DNA of 64,000 nt, from NCBI GenBank assembly GCA_000381625.1, contig KB906767.1:190729-254728 (forward strand), written 5' to 3'. Below are positions 16,913 to 27,394 of the stretch, piece after piece. The first letter of the stretch is position 1; the number at the start of each line of letters is the position of its first letter. Under the pieces are notes generated by a model that searched no databases, was not told the DNA's origin, and saw only the letters and a list, made by a program, of their open reading frames with translations. A program made the translations under genes and the position numbers. The DNA comes from Bryobacterales bacterium KBS 96. GTDB taxonomy: Bacteria > Acidobacteriota > Terriglobia > Bryobacterales > Bryobacteraceae.

Positions 16913-17030
16913 GGCCAGGTGTGTTCCATCGACCGCCGCTGCGGCGAGCACCTTCTCCGTCAAGCCGCTTATGAATCGACCTGCAGACCCGAAATACGCG
17001 AGTCATCTAGGAAGGGCGGACGGCACGCCG

Positions 17031-17864
17031 CTAGAAGTGCGTCCGTTTCCACGCTTCGATGAAATCCTTGCCATGGAACCGGATGGTTCGAGCATCCACC
17101 ACTTCCTCGCCGGGGCCGGAGCCGGCATCCTGCCGCAGGGCATGGCGGCTGGTGTATTCGATCTGGAACGTCACCGGGCCGTTGAGTTTATAGGGCTGGA
17201 TATGGCCCAGTTTGCCCATTGAGTTTTTGGCGCCCTCACGAATCAGTTTCCGGGCGGCTTCGGCGGACAGCGAGATGCAAGCATAGTTATCCAAGCCTTC
17301 CTTTACGACCGCTGTTTCAGCTTCGGGCACAATGGCGTGCAGTTGCTCAGCCGCCATCTGGTCGCCGCTCAGAAAGATCACCGGAGTGCCGAACCAACCC
17401 GCAAGAGCGGTTCGCGTTTCAACCTCGCCAACGGGCTTGCCATTCATTAACAGATTTTGAATGCCTAACGAGCTGTAACTATGCGCCATTACGCCGCCGC
17501 GCGAATTGGCGCGCGCATGCTGGCCGACAAAAGCGACCGCGGCGAAGCGCCGCTCCATCAGCATCGTGGATTCGAGGCGGCCCATGACGAGTTTCGCTCG
17601 TGGATCGATTGTCAGGGCTGAAAGGGTCTCGCTTCCATCGTGCCCATCCCAGACGAAAACCTCGCTTGCCCCTCCGTCGAAGAATCCCTGGACGGCCGCA
17701 TTGATTTCGCCTGTCAGAAGTTGGCGCAATTCGGCATCTTTGGGATCGGTCTGTTCCTGGCGGCACACGCCGGCAACTCCTTCGGCGTCGGTGATGATGA
17801 AAACGCGCTTGCTTTGCGCGAGAAGTGGAAGAGCGATGAATCCGAGTAAGAGAACGTAGCGCAT
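17031..17864 (-). CDS. M55-family D-aminopeptidase (DppA-like), exported
   Basis: 277 residues with a short Sec signal (LLLGFIALPLLAQ). The family's metal site is visible: D26 and E28 in the TDAEGVAG signature, a His near 65 in FVWDGHDG, GQHARA and the AHSYSS stretch containing the candidate active-site residue, then VGEVETRTA. DppA-type enzymes release D-amino acids from D-amino-acid peptides, so a role in peptidoglycan-peptide salvage is plausible. The signal peptide places it in the periplasm, whereas the B. subtilis relative is cytoplasmic. No dipeptide transporter is adjacent. Confidence 0.85.
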   Translation of the reverse strand: MRYVLLLGFIALPLLAQSKRVFIITDAEGVAGVCRQEQTDPKDAELRQLLTGEINAAVQGFFDGGASEVFVWDGHDGSETLSALTIDPRAKLVMGRLESTMLMERRFAAVAFVGQHARANSRGGVMAHSYSSLGIQNLLMNGKPVGEVETRTALAGWFGTPVIFLSGDQMAAEQLHAIVPEAETAVVKEGLDNYACISLSAEAARKLIREGAKNSMGKLGHIQPYKLNGPVTFQIEYTSRHALRQDAGSGPGEEVVDARTIRFHGKDFIEAWKRTHF

Positions 17865-17921
17865 GGATTCGTTATGCTATCGCACCTGGGAATAAGAACC
17901 TCATGTGGCGAGCGCGAAACA

Positions 17922-19268
17922 CTAGGAAGCCGCGCGTCGTTGGCGCGCGAGAAGCACCGATCCGGCGATGCCCGCAATCAGAGAAGCGCTCAGGATACCG
18001 AGTTTTGCCATGATGAGGAGCGACTCCTCATTAAAGGCCAGGCCCGCCACAAACAGAGACATGGTGAAACCGATTCCGCCCAACCATGCCGCGCCGTGGA
18101 TATGACTCCAGGTGATGCCCGGCGGGAGAGAGGCAAGGCGCGCTCGGACCGCAACCCAGGAAGCCAGCGTGATGCCGAGAGGTTTGCCCAAAACAAGGCC
18201 AAGCAGAACGCCGAGCGCCACTGGCTGCGAAAGTGCGCTGGCCGCGTTTCCGCCGAGCAGCACTCCGGCGTTCGCCAGCGCAAATAACGGCATGATGGTA
18301 AACGTTACCCATGGATGCAGCGCACGCTCCATGCGATGAAGCGGAGGCTGCACTTTCTCGCAGGCTTCTTCCAAGGCAAGAAGCGCGGCCTGCTGTTCTT
18401 CATCGTTCATCAAGCTACGCTCCGATCCGACCGCTTGCTCAAAGTGATCGAGCACGCGCCGGCTTCGCAGCACGAAGCGGCGGGGGTCGAGTGGCGTGCG
18501 CGAGGGGATCGTCATCGCAAGGGCAATGCCGGCAATGGTGGGATGAATGCCCGAATTCAACACCGCGAGCCATAAGATTGCGCCGAGAATCGCGTAGGTG
18601 AGCGGGTGACGAGCGCCCAGGCGATTCAGCGTTACGAGAACGACCAGGCAGAGCGCTGCGACGCCTAGAGCGGTCCAGGAAATCCGGTCGGTGTAGAACA
18701 AGGCAATCACAAGAACCGCTGCGATATCGTCGACAATTGCTAGCGCAGTGAGGAACACCTTCAGCCCCAAGGGGACCCGGTCTCCCAAAAGAGCCATGAC
18801 GCCGAGCGCAAAAGCGATGTCGGTAGCCATCGGAATACCCCAGCCATGGGCGCCGGGTCCTCTGAAATTGATTAGTGTGTAGAGGATTGCGGGAACAGCG
18901 ACTCCTCCCGCTGCCGCTACAACCGGCAGGGCGGCTTGCCGTGCCGAGGCCAGTTCGCCCACCAGCACTTCTCGTTTGATTTCCAATCCAACCAAGAAAA
19001 AGAAAATGGCCATAAGCAGGTCGTTGACCCAGAAATGCAAGTCATGACTCAACGCTTTCCCGGCAAGGCTCACTGTAAGCTCGGTATGCCAGAGACCCGC
19101 GTAATATGGCGCCCAGGGGGAATTTGCCCAACTCAGCGCCGCCACCGCGCAGAATAAAAGGAGAATTCCGCCCGCAGCCTTGTTCGCGGCAAATGCCTGA
19201 AACGGCCGGATGATGCGAATCACCGGGGCGGTGGGAATTCGATCGAGGCCGTTGGGCCGCTTGTTCAT
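17922..19268 (-). CDS. nhaA: Na+/H+ antiporter NhaA
   Basis: 448 residues, about 11-12 membrane segments. Extrudes Na+ or Li+ in exchange for protons at the inner membrane. The paired aspartates in ALAIVDDIAAV correspond to the ion-binding D163/D164 of E. coli NhaA, and the early loop FFLVGLEIKREVLVGEL is the family signature. The open frame extends 93 codons further upstream, but ATG 19268 has the ribosome site GAGGAG six bases before it and begins the conserved region, so the extension is rejected. Monocistronic on this strand; 57 bases from the dppA-like gene. Confidence 0.95.
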   Translation of the reverse strand: MNKRPNGLDRIPTAPVIRIIRPFQAFAANKAAGGILLLFCAVAALSWANSPWAPYYAGLWHTELTVSLAGKALSHDLHFWVNDLLMAIFFFLVGLEIKREVLVGELASARQAALPVVAAAGGVAVPAILYTLINFRGPGAHGWGIPMATDIAFALGVMALLGDRVPLGLKVFLTALAIVDDIAAVLVIALFYTDRISWTALGVAALCLVVLVTLNRLGARHPLTYAILGAILWLAVLNSGIHPTIAGIALAMTIPSRTPLDPRRFVLRSRRVLDHFEQAVGSERSLMNDEEQQAALLALEEACEKVQPPLHRMERALHPWVTFTIMPLFALANAGVLLGGNAASALSQPVALGVLLGLVLGKPLGITLASWVAVRARLASLPPGITWSHIHGAAWLGGIGFTMSLFVAGLAFNEESLLIMAKLGILSASLIAGIAGSVLLARQRRAAS

Positions 19269-19592
19269 ATGCGGCTCCTCGGCAACTGCAATTCGATCGG
19301 CGTTGGATACGAATATCGCACTTGCCCAGCTTACTCGCGCCGGATGGCGTGGCTTCCCGGCAATCCAGGGACTACGAAGTTGTACGCTCAGTCCTCCTTG
19401 GCTGTGAAACGACGGTTGGGCCGCATTGGAAACGGCTTTCGTCCAACCTGACGGCAGAATAATCTCTCCGGGTTGTTCGCTATAGCTGGGCAACATCGCC
19501 CTTGCCGTTACAGGAAGGCCCAAGCTGCTTCGGACGCCTGGATGCATCTAATTTTGTGATGCAATATGAGGATCATGCATCCGAGGTGAGCC
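19269..19592. other. Divergent intergenic region nhaA / ADOP permease 2
   Basis: No gene is supported in these 324 bases. On the nhaA strand a possible leader hairpin has stem GCCGG (19339-19343) with CCGGC (19357-19361). The last bases before ADOP 2 are GAGGTGAGCC, its ribosome site. No convincing promoter and none of the A/B/C repeats was found. Confidence 0.5.
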
Positions 19593-22034
19593 ATGGGAAC
19601 GATACTCCAGGATCTTGTCTACGGCTCCCGGGTGTTGCTGAAGAATCCCGGCTATGCAGCAGTCGCCGTGCTCACGCTGGCGCTGGGCATCGGCTTCACC
19701 TCCGCAATATTCAGCCTGGTGGATGCCATTATCATTCGTCCCCTGCCGTATCCCGAACCCGAGCAACTCGTTGGGCTTGGTCAATGGCGTAATCAAAAGG
19801 GCGAAGGCTATATTCAAACCGGCGTCTCCGCCCCCAATCTGGATGACATCGCGAAGTCGGGTATCTTTCAGCAAGTCGCATACTATCGCTGGGCGGATTT
19901 CAACCTTACGGAGAGCAGCCGGCCGGAGAGACTGCATGGTATCAAAGCGTCTGCTGAGTTGCTCCCAATGTTCGGCGTGGCGCCGCAATTGGGGCGCTAC
20001 CTCAAACCTGACGAGATGGAGGCGGGGCGAGATCAGGTCGCGGTGATCGGTCATCGCCTCTGGCGAATGCGGTACGGTTCGGACCCGGCAATTCTCGGTA
20101 AGACGATCGATCTGGACGAAAAGCGCTACACCGTCGTGGGCGTTATGCCGGCTTCGTTTCGCTTCACATGGGACCAGGAAATGGACGTCTTTATCCCTCT
20201 GGTGCTCTCGCGCGAGGAGCGCAGTGCGTTGGGCCGCGGCACATCTCGCGATTTGCAGGCGCAGGGCAGGCTGAAAGCGGACGTTGGCATCGTTCAAGCC
20301 CAGGCGGCGATGAACGCGTTGGCGGAAAACCTGGCCAAGCAATATCCAACGGCCAACAAAGGCTGGGGTTTTAAAGTAGAGCCTTTGCACGCCGCCTATC
20401 ATCGCCATATGCAAACGCCGTTGCTGATTATGCTCGGCGCGGTTCTGTTTGTCTTACTGATCGCTTGCGCCAATGTGGCCAACATACTTCTGGCGCGCGC
20501 CACGGGCCGCAGACGTGAGATCGCCATCCGCGTCGCTATCGGCGCCAGCAGGAGGCAACTGATGAAACAATTGCTCACCGAAAGCCTACTGCTTGCCGCT
20601 CTTGGCGGCGGTTTGGGGCTTATGTTGGCCTATGTAGGAGACCGGCTGCTGACGTTCGCGATGACGCTATACGACCTTAGTCTTCCGAATGCCAGAATAA
20701 TCGCGATCGATTGGCGTGTGCTGTTATTCAGCCTCGCGGTCACGATTGCGACCGGAGTGCTGTTCGGCCTGGCGCCCGCATGGATCACAACGAAGGTTGA
20801 TTTCAACGAAGCACTCAAAGAAGGTGGATCGAGCACAACCGCGGAATCGGGACGCCGCCGTCTGCGCAATGTTCTTGTGGTTACCGAGATGTCGCTGGCG
20901 CTGGTTCTTTTAACCGGCGCAGGCCTGCTTTTGCGGACATTCGTTCAGCTCGTGAACGTTGACCTCGGCATTGATCCGACGAATGTAGTCACCATGGGCA
21001 TCAGCCTGCCGGACTACAAATATTCATCGGCGGAGAAACAAGTGGTCTTCTATCGCCAATTGCTCGATAGTCTCAATAACGCGCCTGGCATCAACAGCGC
21101 CGCGGCGGAAGGCGGCGGTTCCAGTGTGTTTTTTCAGCCGCAGGGGCAGCCTCCGGCGCTACCGGGACAAGAACCCACCGCATCGTACAAAGTGATCACT
21201 CCCTATTTCTTCAAAGCCATGGGAACGCGCCTGTTGGAAGGCCGCGAGTTCTCGGCGCATGATGGGGCTGGCGCCAAACAGGTTGCGATCGTTAGTGAGA
21301 CCGTAGCGCGGCGCTACTGGCCGCATTCAAGCCCGGTGGGCAGCCATCTCACGCTTTCGTCCCACGTCTACTCGGGGCAGAGTGCGGGCGCCGCACAGCC
21401 TCTGGAGATCGTTGGAGTGGTGAAGGACATAAGAAACGAGAATCTCTGGAGTCCGGAAGCCGATGTGTACGTACCGTTTGAACAGCATCCTGTGGCCTCC
21501 GTATTTCTGGTGGTGAAAGGCAAGGGATCGTCGGGTAACACGGTGGCGGATGTCCGCGCGGCCACGCTGGCGCTGGACAAGGAACAGCCATTGAACGACA
21601 TCAAAACTATGAGCGACATCATTTCGCAAACATACGGAGCAATACGTTTTCCCATGATGCTGTTGTGGATTTTTGCCGCGCTGGCTCTTGTCCTTTCAGG
21701 GGTCGGAATCTTTGGTGTAGTGTCATACACGGTTAGCCGGCGGACGCAGGAAATGGCGATTCGTGTGGCCTTAGGCGCAAGCCGGGGGGACGTTCTGCGC
21801 CTGGTCTTCCAGGAAACACTTCGCGTGACGGCGTTGGGCGTGTTTCTCGGGCTTATCGCGGCGTTGGCGCTGAGCCGCGTGATGGCGGCCTATCTCTACG
21901 GAATTTCGGCAACCGATCCGCTAACACTGGTGGGCGCTTCGGTCTTGCTGGCTGTCGTTGCCCTGTTCGCCAGCTATCTTCCTGCCCGGCGAGCCATGAA
22001 AGTCAATCCAATTACCGCCCTGAGATACGAGTAA
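19593..22034 (+). CDS. ADOP-type MacB/FtsX-like ABC permease 2
   Basis: 813 residues. It begins almost directly with the first membrane segment (about residues 20-46, [20 protein letters not shown]) and so lacks the roughly 75-residue N-terminal region present in the other two. Two MacB-core/FtsX halves follow: [31 protein letters not shown] in the first, then [21 protein letters not shown] and [17 protein letters not shown] at the end. Ribosome site GAGGTG is seven bases from the ATG. There is no PadR gene and no ATPase next to it. It converges on ADOP 3 (41 bases apart). Confidence 0.88.
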   Translation: MGTILQDLVYGSRVLLKNPGYAAVAVLTLALGIGFTSAIFSLVDAIIIRPLPYPEPEQLVGLGQWRNQKGEGYIQTGVSAPNLDDIAKSGIFQQVAYYRWADFNLTESSRPERLHGIKASAELLPMFGVAPQLGRYLKPDEMEAGRDQVAVIGHRLWRMRYGSDPAILGKTIDLDEKRYTVVGVMPASFRFTWDQEMDVFIPLVLSREERSALGRGTSRDLQAQGRLKADVGIVQAQAAMNALAENLAKQYPTANKGWGFKVEPLHAAYHRHMQTPLLIMLGAVLFVLLIACANVANILLARATGRRREIAIRVAIGASRRQLMKQLLTESLLLAALGGGLGLMLAYVGDRLLTFAMTLYDLSLPNARIIAIDWRVLLFSLAVTIATGVLFGLAPAWITTKVDFNEALKEGGSSTTAESGRRRLRNVLVVTEMSLALVLLTGAGLLLRTFVQLVNVDLGIDPTNVVTMGISLPDYKYSSAEKQVVFYRQLLDSLNNAPGINSAAAEGGGSSVFFQPQGQPPALPGQEPTASYKVITPYFFKAMGTRLLEGREFSAHDGAGAKQVAIVSETVARRYWPHSSPVGSHLTLSSHVYSGQSAGAAQPLEIVGVVKDIRNENLWSPEADVYVPFEQHPVASVFLVVKGKGSSGNTVADVRAATLALDKEQPLNDIKTMSDIISQTYGAIRFPMMLLWIFAALALVLSGVGIFGVVSYTVSRRTQEMAIRVALGASRGDVLRLVFQETLRVTALGVFLGLIAALALSRVMAAYLYGISATDPLTLVGASVLLAVVALFASYLPARRAMKVNPITALRYE

Positions 22035-22075
22035 GCTGGTCACGTGCCCGGCAGACTTGTTAAGACGATTCGATG

Positions 22076-24859
22076 TTACTCAGCGCGCAACGCTTCAAGC
22101 GGCGAAATCGAACTTGCCCGAAACGCCGGAATCAGAGAAGCAACCAGCGCGGATAATCCAAGCGTTACGACGGCTACGAACGTCACCATGGGATTGTATG
22201 GATTCATGCCGTAAAGCTGATTGCCCAGGAATTTCCCCGCCGCAAACGTGAGCGGCAAACCGATAATTAGTCCCAAGGCGATGAGCGCGAATGCCCCTCG
22301 GAGCACTAGATTAACAATGTGGCCGCGATCCGCGCCGAGCGCCATCCGAACGCCGATTTCGTTAGTGCGGCAAGCGGCGTTATAGGCAGTCACTCCATAC
22401 AGACCGATGGAAGCTAGAACAAGCGAAAGAATTCCGAAGAAGGAGGTGAGGCGCGCAATCAGCCGCTGCTGCGTGAACTGACTGGCCACTTGGTCTTTCA
22501 GAGTGTGAATCGAAATGATCGGCAGATTCGGATCGACCGAAGCCATGGCTTGACGTATTCGCGCGACGGACAGGCTGGCTCCCGGCTTGGTCAGAATGAC
22601 AATGTCATGCAGCATATGCGAGCCTGGACTCACTTCGGTCGAACCCGCTTGCGGCGGAAAGTCATGCTGGGTTTCGGGCAGAAAGAAGAACGGAGCAACC
22701 GGCTTGCCGAGGTTGAAATGCAAATAGCGGGCATTTTTGGCAATGCCTACAACTTCGTATTGGCGCGATCCGAGACTGTCCCGGCCGAAGTGTTTTCCAA
22801 TTGGATCTTCATTCTTGAAAAACTTCCTCGCAAACGCCTCGTTGACGACTGCCACGTGGCGTGAAGCCGCCGTATCCTGCTCGTCGATGCCGCGTCCTTT
22901 ACTGATGCGATTCCCGATGACGTCAAAGTATCCCGACGTGACACGATCCCAAAAAGCAAAGTTGTCATCGTTGGGTCCGGGAGCCGGATGCCCATCTACC
23001 CAGACTCCCGCCCCCCAATTATTATTGGCTTGCGGTGAATAGGTGCAGAGAGCGACGGAATCTACGCCAGGAATGCTCGATAGCGAATCGTGAATGCGCC
23101 GGTACAGTGGCGGGAATTGCTGCATTCCGTAGCCGGCAAGCCCTGGATTCATGTTCGCTACGATACGCCGCTCCCGATCGAATCCGAAATTCTGATTTTC
23201 CAGATTGTGAAGAGTGGCCGTGAGCAATCCGGCTGCCGACAGCAAAACAAGCGTGAGGGTGGCCTGGAACACTACCAGCGATTTGCGCGGAAGCGATCCC
23301 GCGCGGAGCGTGGAGCGACTGGCTCCGCGAAGCGCTTCCATCGGATCTACCCGTGTTGCCATCCACGCGGGAGCGATCCCAAAGGAAACTCCGGCGATTA
23401 GCGAAACGGCAACGGCGAACAGTAGCACCGGTACGGAGGGCGATGCGCTGATGGGTATGCCTGCCATGCCATCCACCGTCGGGAATGCAAACTGCAAAAT
23501 CAGACGCGCACCTGCGAACGCGATCGCCAGACCTGCCGCGCCGCCTAGGAACGAGAGCAAAATACTCTCGGTGAGCGCCTGCCTTACCAGCCGCGGCGCT
23601 TGCGCACCCAGGGCCATGCTCAACGATATCTGCTGCCGCCGGTCCATGCCGCGAACGAGCATGAGATTGGCTACATTGGCGCAGACGATGAGCAGCACAA
23701 ACCCGGTAACCATCATCAGGATCTGAAGCCAGTGCTCGTACTCCTCGCGCATGCTGGTGATGCCTGCTCCTCCGGGCATTATGTAGAGGGTTTGGTGGGG
23801 AAATCTGGCGCGATCGTTGGCGTTCATCTCGCCCCAATGCGAGCGTAGCCATTGTTTAAGCTCCACACGCATTTCGGCTTCAATGGATGCCGGCGACGCA
23901 CCCGGCTGGATGCGGCCGATCAGCTCCAACCAGTTGTTGTCGGGAGTGTACAGATCGGCATCGGACTCCGCAAACGGCTCGGTGTTCAGCGGCAAAAAGA
24001 AATCGGGCGGATTGTTGCGCAGGGTATCGCCGAAGAAACCCGGCGGAGTAATTCCCACAACAGTAAATGGCTTGTCATTTAGATCGAAGATGCTGCCGAT
24101 GACAGATGGATCCGATCCATACCTTTGCTGCCATAAGCGATAGCTCATTACCGCGACGTGCGGAGCGTTGACTCGATCGTCACCAGCAGTCAGCGCACGC
24201 CCCGCGTATGGCCTTATGCCGAACATGGTGAAGTAATTACCGGAGACGAACTCGCCTGGATAGCTTTCGGCGGCCTCGGCACGGCCTCCCCGCCGGACGC
24301 CAAACAGCGGCTCGACGGCCGAAAATGCCGCTAATTCCGCAAAGCCCTTGGTGTTATCCCTGAAGTGCTTGTACAACTCGTACGAGACAAGAGAAAACTC
24401 TTTCTCTTGACTGTACCCGCCCCAATAGCAGCAACGAGGTTCTTTTCCCAGCTTGTACAATTCTTGAGGATTCGCCGCCGGCAGCGATTTCAGCAGAACG
24501 GCATGCACCAGAGTGAAAATAGAAGTCGTTGCGCCAATGCCTAGCGCGAGCGTCAGAACCGTGGTGATCGTAAACGCCGGGGCCTTTCGTAAGCTTCGTA
24601 ACGCGTGGCGCGTATCTCGTAGCAGAGTTTCCAGAAACGGAAGCCCTCGTTGATCCCGATAGCTTTCCCTCATTGCTTCCACCGCTCCGAACTTCAGGAC
24701 CGCCTGACGCCGCGCTTCGACGGGCGATAAACCGGCTCGAAGATTTTCAGCGGCTTGCAGAGCGAGATGTTCTTCAATCTCAGCACGCAATCGTTGTTCG
24801 TCTTGACTCCGCCTCGTCCAGGCAGTCACCCGCTTTAGAAAGCGCCGCAAGCCTCTCAT
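22076..24859 (-). CDS. ADOP-type MacB/FtsX-like ABC permease 3
   Basis: 927 residues with the full layout: N-terminal ADOP region (EIEEHLALQAAENLRAGLSP), first membrane segment ([20 protein letters not shown]), MacB core, FtsX half (LLIVCANVANLMLVRGMDRRQQ), second core and second FtsX half ending RASSISPLEALRAE. The ATG overlaps the PadR stop as ATGA, and the ribosome site AAGGAGAGG lies inside PadR, so expression is coupled to the regulator. Substrate unknown. Related to ADOP 1 in architecture. Confidence 0.9.
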   Translation of the reverse strand: MRGLRRFLKRVTAWTRRSQDEQRLRAEIEEHLALQAAENLRAGLSPVEARRQAVLKFGAVEAMRESYRDQRGLPFLETLLRDTRHALRSLRKAPAFTITTVLTLALGIGATTSIFTLVHAVLLKSLPAANPQELYKLGKEPRCCYWGGYSQEKEFSLVSYELYKHFRDNTKGFAELAAFSAVEPLFGVRRGGRAEAAESYPGEFVSGNYFTMFGIRPYAGRALTAGDDRVNAPHVAVMSYRLWQQRYGSDPSVIGSIFDLNDKPFTVVGITPPGFFGDTLRNNPPDFFLPLNTEPFAESDADLYTPDNNWLELIGRIQPGASPASIEAEMRVELKQWLRSHWGEMNANDRARFPHQTLYIMPGGAGITSMREEYEHWLQILMMVTGFVLLIVCANVANLMLVRGMDRRQQISLSMALGAQAPRLVRQALTESILLSFLGGAAGLAIAFAGARLILQFAFPTVDGMAGIPISASPSVPVLLFAVAVSLIAGVSFGIAPAWMATRVDPMEALRGASRSTLRAGSLPRKSLVVFQATLTLVLLSAAGLLTATLHNLENQNFGFDRERRIVANMNPGLAGYGMQQFPPLYRRIHDSLSSIPGVDSVALCTYSPQANNNWGAGVWVDGHPAPGPNDDNFAFWDRVTSGYFDVIGNRISKGRGIDEQDTAASRHVAVVNEAFARKFFKNEDPIGKHFGRDSLGSRQYEVVGIAKNARYLHFNLGKPVAPFFFLPETQHDFPPQAGSTEVSPGSHMLHDIVILTKPGASLSVARIRQAMASVDPNLPIISIHTLKDQVASQFTQQRLIARLTSFFGILSLVLASIGLYGVTAYNAACRTNEIGVRMALGADRGHIVNLVLRGAFALIALGLIIGLPLTFAAGKFLGNQLYGMNPYNPMVTFVAVVTLGLSALVASLIPAFRASSISPLEALRAE

Positions 24860-25233
24860 TGGAAGTCCTCTCCTTTCACAACGAAAAATCGCTCCATGAT
24901 GGCCGCTGTCTGTTCCCAGCCTCGGGTCTCGGCCTGTAATTGTTTCCGCCCGGCGCGTGTCAATCGATAGAAGCGCGCCTTGCGGTTATTCTCGGAGGCG
25001 CCCCATTCGGAGGCGACAGAACCCTCCTGCTCCAGTTTCAGTAAGACGGGATATAGCGTGCCCTGATTAACGGTGAGAAGATCTCCGCTGATCTGCTCAA
25101 TGCGCCGAGCTATGCCGTAGCCGTGCAGTGGCCCGAGCACGTCCAGAGTTTTCAGCACCATCAGCGCCAGCGTGCCTTGCCGGACATCCGTTTTCCTTCT
25201 CATACCGCTTATTGGGTTCCCAACAGGGAGCAT
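24856..25233 (-). CDS. PadR-family transcriptional regulator (partner of ADOP permease 3)
   Basis: About 125 residues, one PadR winged-helix domain (RQGTLALMVLKTL, GPLHGYGIARRIEQ, YRLTRAGRKQL). Four-base overlap with the ADOP gene. The ATG at 25233 is preferred because GGAAG lies six bases upstream; ATG 25203 would give a tighter match to the family N-terminus but has no ribosome site. Very similar to the PadR at 9769-10125. It probably represses its own operon in response to an unknown ligand, as PadR proteins usually do. Confidence 0.9.
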   Translation of the reverse strand: MLPVGNPISGMRRKTDVRQGTLALMVLKTLDVLGPLHGYGIARRIEQISGDLLTVNQGTLYPVLLKLEQEGSVASEWGASENNRKARFYRLTRAGRKQLQAETRGWEQTAAIMERFFVVKGEDFQ

Positions 25234-25320
25234 GGCACACTTCCATTGGGAAAGCAATAGAGCTCGCTCTGGGCACTGTTTCCCTAATGCTCAGAATGAG
25301 CGCCGGAGTTTCGGCAGCTT

Positions 25321-26583
25321 TCATCGAGAAACTTGTGCATGTGCTTCAGTTCGACGAGGGGAACGCACAAGTATTAGATAGGAAGCGATTCCAACAATCA
25401 AAATGATCCAGATTGCCTGCATGGGAGCCTGGTAGCCGCCGGTTTGCTGCTTCAGCCATCCGGTCACCAGAGGCGCAGCGACCCCGCCGAGATTGGAGGC
25501 GCAGTTTTGAATTCCAGCGATCCGGCCCATCGCTTTTCCTGGAACTAGCGTTTGCGTCAAAGCCCAATAATTGGCCGTGGCCAAGCCCAATCCAGCCAGC
25601 GAAAACGCGGCGAAAAATAGCGCGATCGTCTGAGAAGTCGTCCACGCGCCAAATAACTCGGTAGACGCCAGTACAAAGCCCATAATCGTGAATCCCTTTC
25701 GCGTCCTGGCCGGATCGGTTCCCCGGCTGATCATCCAATCGGCAAGCCAACCGGAGAGGATCGCCACAACCGCCATTCCCCCGAAGCTAAACAGCGCGTA
25801 AAAGCCCATGGACGTCAACGCAAGATGCCGCTTCTCGACCAGATAGGCCGGCAACCACGTAACGCAAAAGTAGAGAAAATAGCCGTACGAAAACGTGCCG
25901 AGCAGTATGCCCAATACTGTCCTAGTCATGATCACATCGCGGAACGGAATGTCTCGTCCGAGGCTCTCCACATTCGAAGGCAATGCATCGACGGGCGTAT
26001 CGCGCGCGAGAAAGAGCCATGCCATCAACCACAAAAATCCGCTGGCGCCACAAATGAAAAACATTGCCGGCCAATTAAAAGCAGTGATCAGGAAAGCGGC
26101 GATGGGAACGCCAATCGCAGACCCGATTTTGGTGCCAGCCATGTATATACCGACGGCAAGGCCTCGTTCCTGTTCCGGACAATTCCAGCGAATCCAACGC
26201 AAGCTCGCCGGCGCGCCCACCGATTCGCCGGCCCCCAACAGCAGGCGTACGGCAATCAGTTGACCAAGGTTATTCACGAATCCCGTCATCGCGGAAACCA
26301 GTGTCCAGAAAAAAAATCCAAACGCGTAGACGCGCCGCACTCCGTAGCGGTCGACGAGCCAGCCAGCCGGAATCTGCAGAAGTGCGTAGCTCCAAAAGAA
26401 AACTGAGTTCAGCAAGCCGCGGCCAGAATCGCTAAGTTGAAACGCAGTTCGAAATTCGGGTGTGGCAAGAGCTACCGACAAATTGGCGCGATCGATATAG
26501 GCGATGACCATGCCCAGACTGAGCATGGCGAGAATGCTCCACTTCCGGAAGCGTGCTCCGAGCATCTGGCTTGGCGTGGTCAT
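25321..26583 (-). CDS. MFS transporter, anion:cation symporter (sugar-acid) type
   Basis: 420 residues, about 12 membrane segments. The YIDRANLSVAL segment after helix 1 and the LVDRYGVRRVY loop are typical of the ACS branch, which includes glucarate, galactonate, rhamnonate and hexuronate carriers. It is the last gene of the ten-gene unit (34 bases after the aldolase), where it would bring the product of the periplasmic enzymes into the cytoplasm. Substrate is inferred from neighbours only. Confidence 0.85.
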   Translation of the reverse strand: MTTPSQMLGARFRKWSILAMLSLGMVIAYIDRANLSVALATPEFRTAFQLSDSGRGLLNSVFFWSYALLQIPAGWLVDRYGVRRVYAFGFFFWTLVSAMTGFVNNLGQLIAVRLLLGAGESVGAPASLRWIRWNCPEQERGLAVGIYMAGTKIGSAIGVPIAAFLITAFNWPAMFFICGASGFLWLMAWLFLARDTPVDALPSNVESLGRDIPFRDVIMTRTVLGILLGTFSYGYFLYFCVTWLPAYLVEKRHLALTSMGFYALFSFGGMAVVAILSGWLADWMISRGTDPARTRKGFTIMGFVLASTELFGAWTTSQTIALFFAAFSLAGLGLATANYWALTQTLVPGKAMGRIAGIQNCASNLGGVAAPLVTGWLKQQTGGYQAPMQAIWIILIVGIASYLILVRSPRRTEAHAQVSR

Positions 26584-26617
26584 GTAAAGGTGCGTCCAGC
26601 CGCGACGCTCGCGCGGA

Positions 26618-27385
26618 TCAGTCCTTCAACTCTCGGATCACTTCGGACGCTCTTTCGTAAAGGAAGCTCAGTTCGTTTCCGCAGCTAAGGAAGAGCATGC
26701 CGCGTTCTTTCCAGAACTTCGCCAGCGAACTAGACCGCGCGTGGGCTCCCGGCGCGACATTGTGCCGCAGGCAACTATCCTTGATGCCTTCCATTGTCTT
26801 CACCATGCGCGGATCCTGGAACTCGCCAGGAAGCCCTAGCGAGATGGAAAGATCGGCGGGACCGATCAGAACCGCATCAATGCCCGGAATGGAAAGCAAT
26901 TCTTCACGAGCCTCAAACGCTCGGACGGTTTCAATTTGAAGGACGACGAGGGTGTTGGTATTCACGTGCTCGACGATGTCGGGGAACGTCGCCTTCGTGT
27001 AACCAACCTGCGGCGTGGATAATCCGAATCCGCGTATTCCCTGCGGCGGGAACCGAGTCCACGAGACGGCCTGGGCCAGCAACTCGGGAGATTCCACGCG
27101 CGGAAAGATGATGCCCTGCGCGCCGCAATCGAGCGCACGCGCAACGAGCGAATACTGCATGTCGCCCACTCGGACGATGGGTGCGATTCCCACCAAGTTG
27201 GCGATGCGGCAGATGTCCTGCACGGTCTCGATGTCGAATCCGCCGTGTTCCGTGTCGAGAAAGATCCAATCGAATCCGGCGCCGGCCAGAGCGCGCGGGA
27301 TTTCCTGAGAGCGTAGTTGCCAGAATCCGGCGCCCAATTGCACCTGGCCTGCCTTCAAGGCCTGCTTAACTCGATTGACTTGCAT
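26618..27385 (-). CDS. HpcH/HpaI-family class II aldolase
   Basis: 255 residues, TIM-barrel metal-dependent aldolase. Visible family motifs are FLDTEHGGFD near 40-50, the catalytic-site PRVES, QIET (metal ligand Glu) and GPADLSISLG (metal ligand Asp and substrate loop). Family members split 2-keto-3-deoxy sugar acids or 4-hydroxy-2-ketoacids into pyruvate (or oxaloacetate-type products) and an aldehyde. No signal peptide, so cytoplasmic, unlike most of its operon partners. It fits the last chemical step of a sugar-acid route. Confidence 0.86.
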   Translation of the reverse strand: MQVNRVKQALKAGQVQLGAGFWQLRSQEIPRALAGAGFDWIFLDTEHGGFDIETVQDICRIANLVGIAPIVRVGDMQYSLVARALDCGAQGIIFPRVESPELLAQAVSWTRFPPQGIRGFGLSTPQVGYTKATFPDIVEHVNTNTLVVLQIETVRAFEAREELLSIPGIDAVLIGPADLSISLGLPGEFQDPRMVKTMEGIKDSCLRHNVAPGAHARSSSLAKFWKERGMLFLSCGNELSFLYERASEVIRELKD

Positions 27386-27394
27386 CGTTTGACT

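Noticed and set aside
19269-19547. N-terminal extension of NhaA
   Set aside because: Unconserved sequence; a strong ribosome site is present at 19268.
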